From contig CALBKW010000145.1 of NCBI GenBank assembly GCA_937895785.1, positions 1 to 6,785 on the forward strand: a stretch of DNA of 6,785 nucleotides, given 5' to 3'. Below the pieces are notes generated by a model. It was not told the DNA's origin and did not search any database. It saw nothing but the letters and a program-made list of their open reading frames with translations. The number at the start of each line of letters is the position of its first letter. Position 1 is the stretch's first letter. Position numbers and translations under genes: made by a program. Shown in pieces: positions 1-5,806 of this stretch. The stretch is from an uncultured Candidatus Melainabacteria bacterium (GTDB taxonomy: Bacteria > Cyanobacteriota > Vampirovibrionia > Gastranaerophilales > Gastranaerophilaceae).

Positions 1-434
1 GTTTTAATTATGTAGTAAAAAAAGACGATATTGTTTTTATATTTGTTGACGGACAAAAGGCTTTAATGCCAGGACCTAATGGCTACTTTAAACAAGATAC
101 TCTTGCTTGGTTGGATAAAAATTTAGCAAAATACAAAAAATATAATGTTGTTTTAGTTCAACATTTCCCACTACTTAGACAAAGAGATATATCACATCCT
201 ACAAGTCATGATTTGTATAAAGTTAATGAATACTATGACGTAATTTCTAAATACGATAACATTATAGCTATCGTTGCAGGACATTATCATTATAATAGGG
301 AAGAACAAATAAATGGTGTAAGACACATCATTAGTTCTCCAGCATCTGGAGAAACTCCTCAATACAAAATTATCTACTTGCAAAAAGAAGGTAAGAATAA
401 TTATTCAATTATGACGAATGTTGTAGATTTTTAG
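1..434 (+). CDS. Calcineurin-like metallophosphoesterase, C-terminal part (5' truncated)
   Basis: The frame is open from base 3 to the TAG at 432-434, giving 143 residues, and the true start lies before the window. The ATG at 66 is internal: the residues before it (VFIFVDG, fragment positions 11-17) already look like a core beta strand of the fold. An aromatic and WL-containing helix (QDTLAWLDKNL, 31-41) is followed by VVLVQHFPLL (49-58), whose His is the usual metal-binding histidine after a beta strand. VAGHYHYN (91-98) carries the GHxH motif that closes the binuclear metal site. The fragment ends in a beta-rich tail after a SSPASG segment, as expected for this superfamily. The N-terminal DxH, GD and GNH(D/E) metal motifs must lie upstream. 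The substrate (phosphomonoester, diester or nucleotide) cannot be told from this part. The last 26 bp overlap the 3' end of the convergent minus-strand gene. Family assignment is firm; specific function is unknown. Confidence 0.85.
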   Translation, partial: FNYVVKKDDIVFIFVDGQKALMPGPNGYFKQDTLAWLDKNLAKYKKYNVVLVQHFPLLRQRDISHPTSHDLYKVNEYYDVISKYDNIIAIVAGHYHYNREEQINGVRHIISSPASGETPQYKIIYLQKEGKNNYSIMTNVVDF

Positions 435-2082
435 CCTTTAAATCTTGTCCACCTACAATTTTTAAATGGCGTTCTTCACCATCACCAATACTTTCGCTTG
501 TTAGATTATGTTGTTCAACAAGTTCGTGTTGAAGTTTTCTGATTTGTTGATTTTGTGGTGAAAGTTCAATGTTTTTAGCTCCAGCCAAAATTTTGTTTAT
601 AGCCATTTTAGCCTCATCAAGAGCTTTTTCTGCATCATCGTAGTAACCTTGAAGCGTTTGAGAAGATTCTCTAATGTCAAGAGCTTCCTTTACTACCTTT
701 TGAATTTGTGCCATTGAATTTGTTTTTACATAAAATATTTGTAGTCTATAATTATTGGCAGTGCTTAAAATCTTTGCGCCACCTTTTGCAAAGTTTTTAT
801 GAGCGATTACTAAATCTGCTTCGTCAATGTTCTTTGTGATTTCTGCGTTCAAGTCTAAGCGCTCAATAATCTTTTCAACTATTGTTCTTGATACCGCGTA
901 AAGATAAATCTTTTTGAATTTTTTAGCTTCTTTTACGTAGTCTTTTCTATTAAAACTAAATTTTAAGCGGTCTGCAGGATCTTGTTGTGCGATTTTTCTG
1001 TCAGCTTCATTAATTCTATCAATTATTTCTTGCGGAGTTTCCTTGGAAGGTTCAACTTTAACAAGATTTTCTTCAACTTTTATTTCTGCAGGTTTGTTAT
1101 CATAAGTTTTGTCAACTTTTCTGATTTCAGGTCTGATAGGCCAACCTCGTAAAATGTAATCTACAGCCTCTGCTGCATCTTTATATACTGCTAAGGTGTT
1201 TCTGTCAATAATTTCTATTACGATGTCAAATGTTGGTTGTTTTTCACGTTCAAGAACTGTTTTTTGAGAAGCACGACGTTTTGCTTCGTCATCACCTAAT
1301 GTTACTGATTGAATACCACCAACAAGGTCCGATAAAGCAGGGTTTTTGATTAAGTTTTCTAAGCTTTGACCGTGAGCGGTTGCAATTAACATAACCCCAC
1401 GTTCAGCAATAGTTCTAGCGGCTTGAGCTTCTGCTTCTGTACCAATTTCATCTACGACAATAACTTCAGGCGTATGGTTTTCTACAGCCTCAATCATTAT
1501 GTCCTTTTGAAACTCAGGTTGTCGCACTTGCATTCTTCTTGCTTTACCAATTGCAGGATGTGGAGTATCGCCATCACCAGCAATTTCGTTTGATGTATCA
1601 ACAATAACAACACGTTTGCCTAATTCATCAGCAACCAAACGTGAAATTTCTCTTAATTTTGTAGTTTTACCAACACCAGGTTTACCTAAGAAAAGAATGC
1701 TCTTACCTTGCATTACAAAATCTTTAATACAAGCAATAGTACCTGTTACAACTCTACCAATTCTGCAAGTTAGCCCAATTACACGACCTTGACGGTTTCT
1801 AATAGCACTGATTCTGTGCAAAGTTCCAGCAATACCAGAACGATTGTCTGAAGTAAATTCAGGAATACGACTTGTGATATAGTCTAAATCGTCATAAACG
1901 ATAGGTTCACAATTCAAGCTTTCAATCTTTCCGCTAGCGTGTCGAATTTCAGGCAATCGCCCAATATCTAAAACTAATTCAATAACGTCGTTAAGAGCCT
2001 CGTGATTTAATAATTTTGTGATTTTTGGAGGCAATACATCAATTAATCGGTCAAGATCATTCTGGAATTGTATATCGTTCAT
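409..2082 (-). CDS. Ycf45-like AAA+ ATPase with C-terminal R3H nucleic-acid-binding domain
   Basis: This is a 557-residue cytoplasmic protein with no signal peptide or membrane segment. An N-terminal region (1-120) precedes a P-loop ATPase core. Walker A is GKPGVGKTT (133-141), Walker B is VIVVDE (207-212), and an ATAHGQS segment (234-240) fits the sensor strand. This core resembles SpoIIIAA/VirB11-like secretion ATPases. A charged, probably flexible linker lies at about 325-380. It is followed by an alpha/beta domain (about 388-470, starting KKIYLYAVSRT) that I recall from cyanobacterial homologues. The C-terminal R3H domain (about 505-542) has the diagnostic Arg-x3-His (R515, H519) and ends in EERHLKI. 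Length and domain order match the cyanobacterial/plastid Ycf45 family, whose physiological role is not established; ATP-dependent action on single-stranded nucleic acid is inferred. The start ATG (2080-2082) has AAAGGA 4 nt upstream (2087-2092). The stop TAA (409-411) lies inside the convergent phosphoesterase gene. It appears monocistronic. Confidence 0.88.
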   Translation of the reverse strand: MNDIQFQNDLDRLIDVLPPKITKLLNHEALNDVIELVLDIGRLPEIRHASGKIESLNCEPIVYDDLDYITSRIPEFTSDNRSGIAGTLHRISAIRNRQGRVIGLTCRIGRVVTGTIACIKDFVMQGKSILFLGKPGVGKTTKLREISRLVADELGKRVVIVDTSNEIAGDGDTPHPAIGKARRMQVRQPEFQKDIMIEAVENHTPEVIVVDEIGTEAEAQAARTIAERGVMLIATAHGQSLENLIKNPALSDLVGGIQSVTLGDDEAKRRASQKTVLEREKQPTFDIVIEIIDRNTLAVYKDAAEAVDYILRGWPIRPEIRKVDKTYDNKPAEIKVEENLVKVEPSKETPQEIIDRINEADRKIAQQDPADRLKFSFNRKDYVKEAKKFKKIYLYAVSRTIVEKIIERLDLNAEITKNIDEADLVIAHKNFAKGGAKILSTANNYRLQIFYVKTNSMAQIQKVVKEALDIRESSQTLQGYYDDAEKALDEAKMAINKILAGAKNIELSPQNQQIRKLQHELVEQHNLTSESIGDGEERHLKIVGGQDLKAKNLQHSS

Positions 2083-2130
2083 TCTGTCCTTTATCTGTTC
2101 CTGTGTACCAAGAACGTTACTCCATCTATT

Positions 2131-2139
2131 AGTATAATA
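2131..2139 (-). promoter_or_regulatory. Weak candidate -10 region for the Ycf45-like gene
   Basis: Read on the minus strand, the sequence shows TGG followed by TATTATACT. This gives either an extended -10 (TGn-TATTAT, 2134-2139) or a TATACT hexamer (2131-2136). I see no convincing TTGACA-like -35 at 16-18 bp. If used, transcription would begin near 2125 and leave a leader of about 40 nt before the ATG at 2082. Confidence 0.3.
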
Positions 2140-2162
2140 CCACTTTTTATATTGCTATTATC

Positions 2163-2245
2163 ACATTTTTGCACCTAAAATTCTTGCATGTTACAAAAGT
2201 TTACATTTTTAATTTCGTTAATTGTAAATCTTTCTACACATTTTT
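2163..2245. repeat. Three copies of ACATTTTT in the divergent intergenic region
   Basis: ACATTTTT occurs at 2163-2170, 2203-2210 and 2238-2245, 40 and 35 bp apart, between the two divergent genes. The spacing is near whole helical turns only for the first pair (40 bp is about 3.8 turns; 35 bp is about 3.3). In such AT-rich DNA this could be chance. Apart from the promoters, I see no gene, tRNA or stable RNA fold in 2083-2270. Confidence 0.3.
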
Positions 2246-2270
2246 ATTAAAAAGTAGCAAATAATTAATT

Positions 2271-2299
2271 TTGAAATTTTAATAATAATGTGTTATAAT
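2271..2299 (+). promoter_or_regulatory. Strong sigma70-type promoter of the small Met-rich gene
   Basis: The -35 is TTGAAA (2271-2276), followed by a 17-bp spacer and a perfect TATAAT -10 (2294-2299). The -10 is preceded by TGT, which makes it an extended -10 (TGn). The predicted start of transcription is near 2306, giving a leader of about 22 nt. Spacing and hexamers are close to consensus, so this should be a strong promoter. Confidence 0.8.
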
Positions 2300-2316
2300 T
2301 GTATAGTACAGTAGAT

Positions 2317-2325
2317 AAGAGGTGA
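2317..2325 (+). promoter_or_regulatory. Strong Shine-Dalgarno that fixes the ATG start at 2328
   Basis: AAGAGGTGA lies just upstream of ATG 2328. The stretch GAGGTGAT (2319-2326) is complementary to the 3' end of 16S rRNA over eight consecutive bases. An in-frame GTG at 2322 lies inside this site and so is not a credible start. The real start is the ATG, 5 nt after GAGG. Confidence 0.8.
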
Positions 2326-2327
2326 TT

Positions 2328-2558
2328 ATGATTTACGCAGTAGGCAGAAGCGATGCCGCATTCCGAATGATGAATACAGCGAATGCTCAAATGTCAGCAA
2401 TGAGAAATATCGGACCTAATTCTGATATGCGAATGTTGCAGGAAATGGATAAACGTAATGCATTACAAATGGAAAAGGATAAATTTTCTTACCAAATGCT
2501 TGATAAATTAGATCAAATGGATAACAAAATAAGAAAAAATAAATTAAAAAGAATGTAA
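2328..2558 (+). CDS. Small methionine-rich basic protein, unknown family (76 aa)
   Basis: I do not recognise this protein. It has 76 residues, including 12 Met (1, 14, 15, 22, 25, 34, 36, 40, 48, 57, 64, 76), and no Cys, Trp or His. The N-terminal third (MIYAVGRSDAAFRMMN) is mixed. From about residue 34 to the end the composition (Met, Leu, Gln, Lys, Asp, Glu) strongly favours a long amphipathic helix or loose coiled coil. It ends in a basic tail (KIRKNKLKRM). There is no signal peptide and no hydrophobic segment long enough to cross a membrane, so it is probably cytoplasmic. The gene has its own near-consensus promoter, a very strong Shine-Dalgarno and a strong terminator 14 bp after its stop, so it is a complete, isolated, probably well-expressed unit. 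Methionines spaced along an amphipathic helix could form a flexible binding face, as in signal-recognition M domains; this is only an analogy. Metal binding (Met motifs) is less likely, since the Mets are not in regular MxxM or MxM clusters. The expression signals argue strongly that it is real. Confidence 0.8.
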   Translation: MIYAVGRSDAAFRMMNTANAQMSAMRNIGPNSDMRMLQEMDKRNALQMEKDKFSYQMLDKLDQMDNKIRKNKLKRM

Positions 2559-2572
2559 AATATATTTGATAT

Positions 2573-2612
2573 AAAAATGCGGTTTGAATTTTATTCAAAC
2601 CGCATTTTTTTT
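2573..2612. terminator. Bidirectional intrinsic terminator between convergent genes
   Basis: A perfect 17-bp inverted repeat (2573-2589 with 2593-2609) closes on a TTT loop. Its GC-containing core is ATGCGGTTTGAA against TTCAAACCGCAT. A run of eight T (2605-2612) follows on the plus strand, and five A (2573-2577) give a U run on the minus strand. It begins 14 bp after the stop of the small Met-rich gene and ends 2 bp before the stop of the deaminase gene, so it can terminate both converging transcripts. Confidence 0.92.
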
Positions 2613-2614
2613 GA

Positions 2615-3061
2615 TTATTGGTTTTCCAAATCTTTTCTGATGTCATCGACAGAAACGTGGACTACTGGTGTAGTTTCATCTTTTTGAAGATAAACATCTT
2701 TTATCCCTGCTTGGACGATAAATCTTTTGCAAAGAATGCAAATCATTTGGTGACCCCAAATGTACATTGTTGCATCTTTACAACGGTCTTGCCCCGCTTG
2801 AATGATTGCGTTTTGCTCAGCATGTATAGAACGGCAAGTTTCATATTTTGTGCCAGATTCAATATTATGTTCTATACGATAGCATTTGCCACGTTCTGCA
2901 CAAGATTCAACTTTAGATGGTGTTCCGTTGTAACCAGTTGCTTTTATTTTTTTGTCCTCACCTACAATTACTGCTCCAACTTGTGCTCTTAAACAATTAG
3001 AACGGCTTGCACAAGTTTTAGCAAGGTCTAAAAAATATTCAGTCCAAGGTTTTATTGACAT
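2615..3061 (-). CDS. dCMP/cytidine deaminase-family zinc enzyme (ComEB-like)
   Basis: This 148-residue cytosolic protein has the deoxycytidylate deaminase family layout. CLRAQVGAVIV (23-33) is the typical first strand. TGYNGTP (42-48) is the substrate loop. HAEQNAI (80-86) carries the zinc-ligand His80 and the proton-shuttling Glu82. CILC (108-111) supplies the two zinc-ligand cysteines and is followed by KRFIVQAGI. Extra cysteines at 54, 60 and 76 before the HAE motif fit the insertion that binds a second zinc in phage-type dCMP deaminases. The family converts dCMP to dUMP, feeding thymidylate synthesis. Substrate specificity is not provable here, and a competence-linked (ComEB) annotation would rest on homology only. 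The usual Pro before the CxxC is Ile in this copy. The ATG is preceded by AGAGGT (3068-3073) with 6-nt spacing. This site overlaps the glmU stop codon, and the genes are 10 bp apart, so the deaminase is cotranscribed with glmU. Confidence 0.88.
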   Translation of the reverse strand: MSIKPWTEYFLDLAKTCASRSNCLRAQVGAVIVGEDKKIKATGYNGTPSKVESCAERGKCYRIEHNIESGTKYETCRSIHAEQNAIIQAGQDRCKDATMYIWGHQMICILCKRFIVQAGIKDVYLQKDETTPVVHVSVDDIRKDLENQ

Positions 3062-3071
3062 ATTTGTACCT

Positions 3072-4361
3072 CTATTGTTCTTTTGTTTTCTTTACCCAAT
3101 TTTCAAAAACTTTCATTGGTGCTCTGCTTAAAGCTAATGCCCAAGCTTTAACATTTTTAGTTGCAACTGCACCTGCAGCAACAAAAGCACCTTCTTCAAG
3201 CTGAATTGGAGCTACAAGAACAGAGTTAGATCCTGTGTTTGCATAATCGCCAATGATTGTTCTGTTTTTAACTTTAGTGACAGGGTTGTAATTTGCAGTA
3301 ATTGTACCAGCACCTATATTTACATGAGAACCAAGTTCACTATCTCCAACATAACTCAAGTGTGAAACGTTTGTATTATCTTTGATTATTGAGTTTTTAA
3401 TTTCAACAAAGTTGCCGATTCTTACGTGATTACCAACTTGGCAGTTACCTCTGATGTGTGACATTGGACCTATTTGGCAATTGTTACCGATTTTGTTTTT
3501 ACCGTTAATGTAAACTGATGGATAAACAATTGTGTCAGTTCCGATTTCAGTATCTTCGCTAATCCATGTTGTTGCTGGATCTACGATAGTGACACCTTTT
3601 TCCATTAATTTTTTAAGGTTTCTGTTGTTCAATATTTTAGCAGCTTCTGCAAGTTGAACTTTTGAATTTATACCTAAAATTTCTGTATTGTCTTTTAATG
3701 TAAAGGCTTGAACATTTAAGTTCTTTTTAACACCCCATGCGATAATATCGGTTAAGTAATATTCGCCTTGAGCGTTGTTGCTCTTTAATTCTGAAAATGC
3801 TTTTTTTACTTTTTGCCAATTAATGCAGTAAATGCCAGCGTTAATTTCTTGAATTTGCTTTTCTTCTCTTGTTGCATCTTTTTCTTCAACGATTTTTTTC
3901 AAAGTTTGGTCAATATTTCTAACAATTCTTCCATAATTCTTTGGATTTTCAAAGATGGCACTCATTACTGTAATGTCAGCTTTGTTATCTTTGTGTGCAT
4001 CAATGAAATTAGCCAAAGTATTGGATGTAATTAATGGTGTGTCACCGCAAAGAATAATAACTTCACCATCAAAATTATCTAGGTCTTCGCAAGCCATGCT
4101 TACTGCGTGACCTGTACCAAGTTGTGGTGTTTGTAGAATTGTTTTTGCGTTATTTCCATAGTTTTCTTCTACAAATTTAGTAACGGCTTCAGCTTGATGA
4201 CCAACGATAACATAAGATTGTTCAATCATATGAGTTCCGTTTACTGCATCTAAAACATATCCTAATAAGGTTTTATCAAAAATAGTGTGCAAAACCTTTG
4301 ATTTTTCTGATTTCATGCGTGTGCCTTTACCAGCCGCAAGAATAATTGATTTGATTCCCAT
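3072..4361 (-). CDS. glmU: Bifunctional UDP-GlcNAc pyrophosphorylase / glucosamine-1-phosphate N-acetyltransferase
   Basis: GlmU acetylates glucosamine-1-phosphate with acetyl-CoA, then couples the product to UTP to make UDP-GlcNAc for peptidoglycan and other glycans. From the chosen start it has 429 residues. The N-terminal uridylyltransferase domain (1 to about 230) shows LAAGKGTRMKS (8-18), PQLGTGHA (79-86), LCGDTPL with metal-binding Asp107 (104-110), NAGIY (174-178) and INSKVQL with Asn232 (231-237). The C-terminal domain is a left-handed beta-helix of hexapeptide repeats. It keeps the expected acetyltransferase residues Arg304, Lys322, His334 and Tyr337, and NIGAGTITANYN (348-359). It is about 27 residues shorter than the 456-residue E. 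coli enzyme. By recalled alignment about 34 residues are missing between VTIVDPATTW (257-266) and IGPMSHIR (297-304), which is roughly two helix coils. The start ATG (4359-4361) has AAGGAG 6 nt upstream. A 38-codon in-frame extension to 4475 would cross the promoter region and is not used. It is first in an operon with the deaminase gene. Confidence 0.96.
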   Translation of the reverse strand: MGIKSIILAAGKGTRMKSEKSKVLHTIFDKTLLGYVLDAVNGTHMIEQSYVIVGHQAEAVTKFVEENYGNNAKTILQTPQLGTGHAVSMACEDLDNFDGEVIILCGDTPLITSNTLANFIDAHKDNKADITVMSAIFENPKNYGRIVRNIDQTLKKIVEEKDATREEKQIQEINAGIYCINWQKVKKAFSELKSNNAQGEYYLTDIIAWGVKKNLNVQAFTLKDNTEILGINSKVQLAEAAKILNNRNLKKLMEKGVTIVDPATTWISEDTEIGTDTIVYPSVYINGKNKIGNNCQIGPMSHIRGNCQVGNHVRIGNFVEIKNSIIKDNTNVSHLSYVGDSELGSHVNIGAGTITANYNPVTKVKNRTIIGDYANTGSNSVLVAPIQLEEGAFVAAGAVATKNVKAWALALSRAPMKVFENWVKKTKEQ

Positions 4362-4367
4362 GATTAA

Positions 4368-4373
4368 CTCCTT
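4368..4373 (-). promoter_or_regulatory. Shine-Dalgarno fixing the glmU start
   Basis: AAGGAG on the minus strand sits 6 nt before the ATG at 4359-4361, directly ahead of MGIKSIILAAGKG, the normal GlmU N-terminus. This decides the start against the longer open frame that reaches 4475. Confidence 0.8.
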
Positions 4374-4389
4374 AATATTTTCATAAATA

Positions 4390-4398
4390 AATATAACA
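4390..4398 (-). promoter_or_regulatory. Candidate extended -10 of glmU
   Basis: On the minus strand, TGT-TATATT forms an extended -10 with one mismatch to TATAAT (hexamer 4390-4395). The -35 region is poor (TTCAAT-like at 17 bp). Transcription would start near 4383, giving a leader of about 22 nt that includes the AAGGAG site. It is plausible but not strong. Confidence 0.4.
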
Positions 4399-4409
4399 TA
4401 AACACCATT

Positions 4410-4423
4410 ACTATTGAAATAGT
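4410..4423. repeat. Short perfect dyad over the eno -35 (ACTATT-GA-AATAGT)
   Basis: A perfect 6-bp inverted repeat with a 2-bp centre spans 4410-4423. It covers the eno -35 hexamer (4414-4419) and lies upstream of the candidate glmU -10 on the other strand. Its place between two divergent promoters would suit an operator. It is short and AT-rich, so chance is a real possibility. Confidence 0.35.
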
Positions 4424-4442
4424 ATGAATTTTGTGAAATAAT
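4414..4442 (+). promoter_or_regulatory. Sigma70-type promoter of eno
   Basis: The -35 is TTGAAA (4414-4419), the spacer is 17 bp, and the -10 is AATAAT (4437-4442, one mismatch) preceded by TGA as an extended TGn element. The predicted start is near 4449, leaving a leader of about 25 nt before the ATG at 4474. The architecture is the same as the promoter at 2271-2299. Confidence 0.65.
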
Positions 4443-4463
4443 TTGTTTGTAATTATAAATTTT

Positions 4464-4467
4464 GGAG
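4464..4467 (+). promoter_or_regulatory. Shine-Dalgarno fixing the eno start
   Basis: GGAG lies 6 nt before ATG 4474. An in-frame TTG at 4462 overlaps this site and would add only four residues (MEKI). The ATG gives the standard enolase N-terminus (MPTLIEDIVARQILDSRGNP). Confidence 0.75.
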
Positions 4468-4473
4468 AAAATC

Positions 4474-5769
4474 ATGCCAACATTAATTGAAGATATTGTA
4501 GCAAGACAAATTTTAGATTCTCGAGGAAATCCAACTGTTGAAGTTGATGTAAGACTAGCATCTGGCGTGGTTGGTAGAGCCGCAGTTCCTTCTGGAGCTT
4601 CAACTGGTATTTATGAAGCTATTGAGTTACGTGATAATGACAAGTCAAGATTTGGTGGAAAAGGTGTTTCAAAAGCTGTAAATAATGTAAACAATATTAT
4701 AGCACCAGAATTAATTGGTGAAGATGCATCTAACCAGTACAATATTGATAAGCTAATGTTGGAATTGGACGGTACAGATAATAAATCAAGATTAGGTGCA
4801 AACGCAATTTTAGGAGTTTCTTTAGCTGTAGCAAAGGCTGCTTCTTTGGCATACAAAATGCCGCTATACAGATATTTGGGTGGTATTTCAGCTATTACAC
4901 TTCCTGTTCCTATGATGAATATTATTAATGGTGGTGTTCATGCTGATAACAATATAGATTTTCAAGAATTTATGATAGCTCCTGTTGGTGCGGGTTCATT
5001 TGAAGATGCTGTAAGAATGGGCTCTGAAATCTTCTATACATTGAAACATATTCTTCAAGATAAGGAATATGCAACTTCAGTTGGTGATGAAGGTGGTTTT
5101 GCTCCAAGTATTTCATCAAATGAAGAAGCTATTGAAATGATTATTCAAGCAATTGAACAAGGTGGTTATACAACTGATGACGTTAAAATTTGTATTGACT
5201 TAGCTTCAAGTGAATTTTATGAAGATGGCAAATACACATTAGCAGGTGAAGGTAAAATTTTAACAAGAGAAGAAATGGTTGATTTCTTAGCTGATTTAGT
5301 TGATAAATATCCAATTATTTCTATAGAAGATGGCATGGCTGAAGAAGATTGGGAAGGCTGGAGATTATTAACTCAAAAAATCGGTCATAAATGCCAATTA
5401 GTTGGTGATGATTTATTTGTAACAAATACAAAACGTTTACAAGAAGGTATATTAAGAAAAATTGCAAATTCTATTTTAATTAAAGTTAACCAAATCGGTA
5501 CTTTAACAGAAACTTTGGCTGCGATTGAGATGGCACATTCTGCAGGATATACAGCAATAGCTTCACATCGTTCTGGTGAAACTGAAGATACATTTATTGC
5601 AGATTTAGCTGTTGCAACAAATTGCGGTCAAATTAAATCTGGTTCAGCATCTCGTTCAGACAGAATGGCAAAATATAACCAATTGATTAGAATTGAACAA
5701 GAATTAGGAATGTCTGCAAAATATCTAGGCATAAAAGCTTTTAGCGGACATAGAACATTTAATAATTAG
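4474..5769 (+). CDS. eno: Enolase (phosphopyruvate hydratase)
   Basis: Enolase interconverts 2-phosphoglycerate and phosphoenolpyruvate in glycolysis. The 431 residues match the usual bacterial length of about 430. The N-terminal capping domain carries RQILDSRGNPTVEVDV (11-26) and the mobile catalytic loop SGAST (40-44). The barrel domain has NGGVHADNN with His155 (152-160) and SVGDEGGFAP with the catalytic Glu206 (202-211). Magnesium ligands are Asp242, Glu285 (SIEDGM) and Asp312 (VGDDLFVTN). The catalytic base is Lys337 (LIKVNQIGTLTE). The substrate-binding SHRSGETED lies at 364-372, and GQIKSGSASRSDR with Lys388 lies at 385-397. All key residues are present. It is transcribed from its own promoter, divergent from glmU, and is followed 52 bp later on the same strand by murA, with no terminator hairpin between them. 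Read-through into murA is therefore likely. The product supplies PEP, one of the MurA substrates. Confidence 0.98.
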   Translation: MPTLIEDIVARQILDSRGNPTVEVDVRLASGVVGRAAVPSGASTGIYEAIELRDNDKSRFGGKGVSKAVNNVNNIIAPELIGEDASNQYNIDKLMLELDGTDNKSRLGANAILGVSLAVAKAASLAYKMPLYRYLGGISAITLPVPMMNIINGGVHADNNIDFQEFMIAPVGAGSFEDAVRMGSEIFYTLKHILQDKEYATSVGDEGGFAPSISSNEEAIEMIIQAIEQGGYTTDDVKICIDLASSEFYEDGKYTLAGEGKILTREEMVDFLADLVDKYPIISIEDGMAEEDWEGWRLLTQKIGHKCQLVGDDLFVTNTKRLQEGILRKIANSILIKVNQIGTLTETLAAIEMAHSAGYTAIASHRSGETEDTFIADLAVATNCGQIKSGSASRSDRMAKYNQLIRIEQELGMSAKYLGIKAFSGHRTFNN

Positions 5770-5777
5770 TTGGAGTC

Positions 5778-5806
5778 TTTACAGATTTCCCATTAAGTTG
5801 TATTAT
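5778..5806 (+). promoter_or_regulatory. Candidate promoter in the eno-murA gap
   Basis: TTTACA (5778-5783, one mismatch to TTGACA) is followed after exactly 17 bp by TATTAT (5801-5806, one mismatch to TATAAT). Transcription would start near 5813, only about 9 nt before the murA ATG. It may be a secondary promoter in addition to read-through from eno. Confidence 0.45.

Noticed and set aside
66..68. ATG as the start of the phosphoesterase
   Set aside because: The frame is open upstream to base 3 with fold-like sequence, and the remaining metal-binding motifs must lie before it.
2300..2310. TGTA-TAG-TACA inverted repeat at the predicted transcription start of the small gene
   Set aside because: Four-base arms are too short to separate from chance in this composition.
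2322..2324. In-frame GTG as the start of the small Met-rich protein
   Set aside because: It lies within the Shine-Dalgarno sequence and has none of its own; ATG 2328 is correctly spaced.
2618..2992. Plus-strand open frame opposite the deaminase gene
   Set aside because: It is antisense to a clearly conserved enzyme, rich in Phe/Cys from reversed codons, with no ribosome site or family resemblance.
4454..4459. TATAAA as the eno -10
   Set aside because: Transcription would begin at or inside the ribosome-binding site, and the TTGAAA-17-AATAAT pair upstream is better.
4462..4473. TTG start adding four residues to enolase
   Set aside because: TTG overlaps the GGAG ribosome site; ATG 4474 gives the canonical N-terminus.
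4362..4475. 38-codon N-terminal extension of GlmU
   Set aside because: It crosses the divergent promoters and the eno Shine-Dalgarno, has no ribosome site of its own, and the family N-terminus begins at MGIKSIILAAGKG with AAGGAG just upstream.
5771..5775. TGGAG right after the eno stop as a ribosome site for an undetected small gene
   Set aside because: No ATG, GTG or TTG lies at a suitable distance with a frame of useful length.
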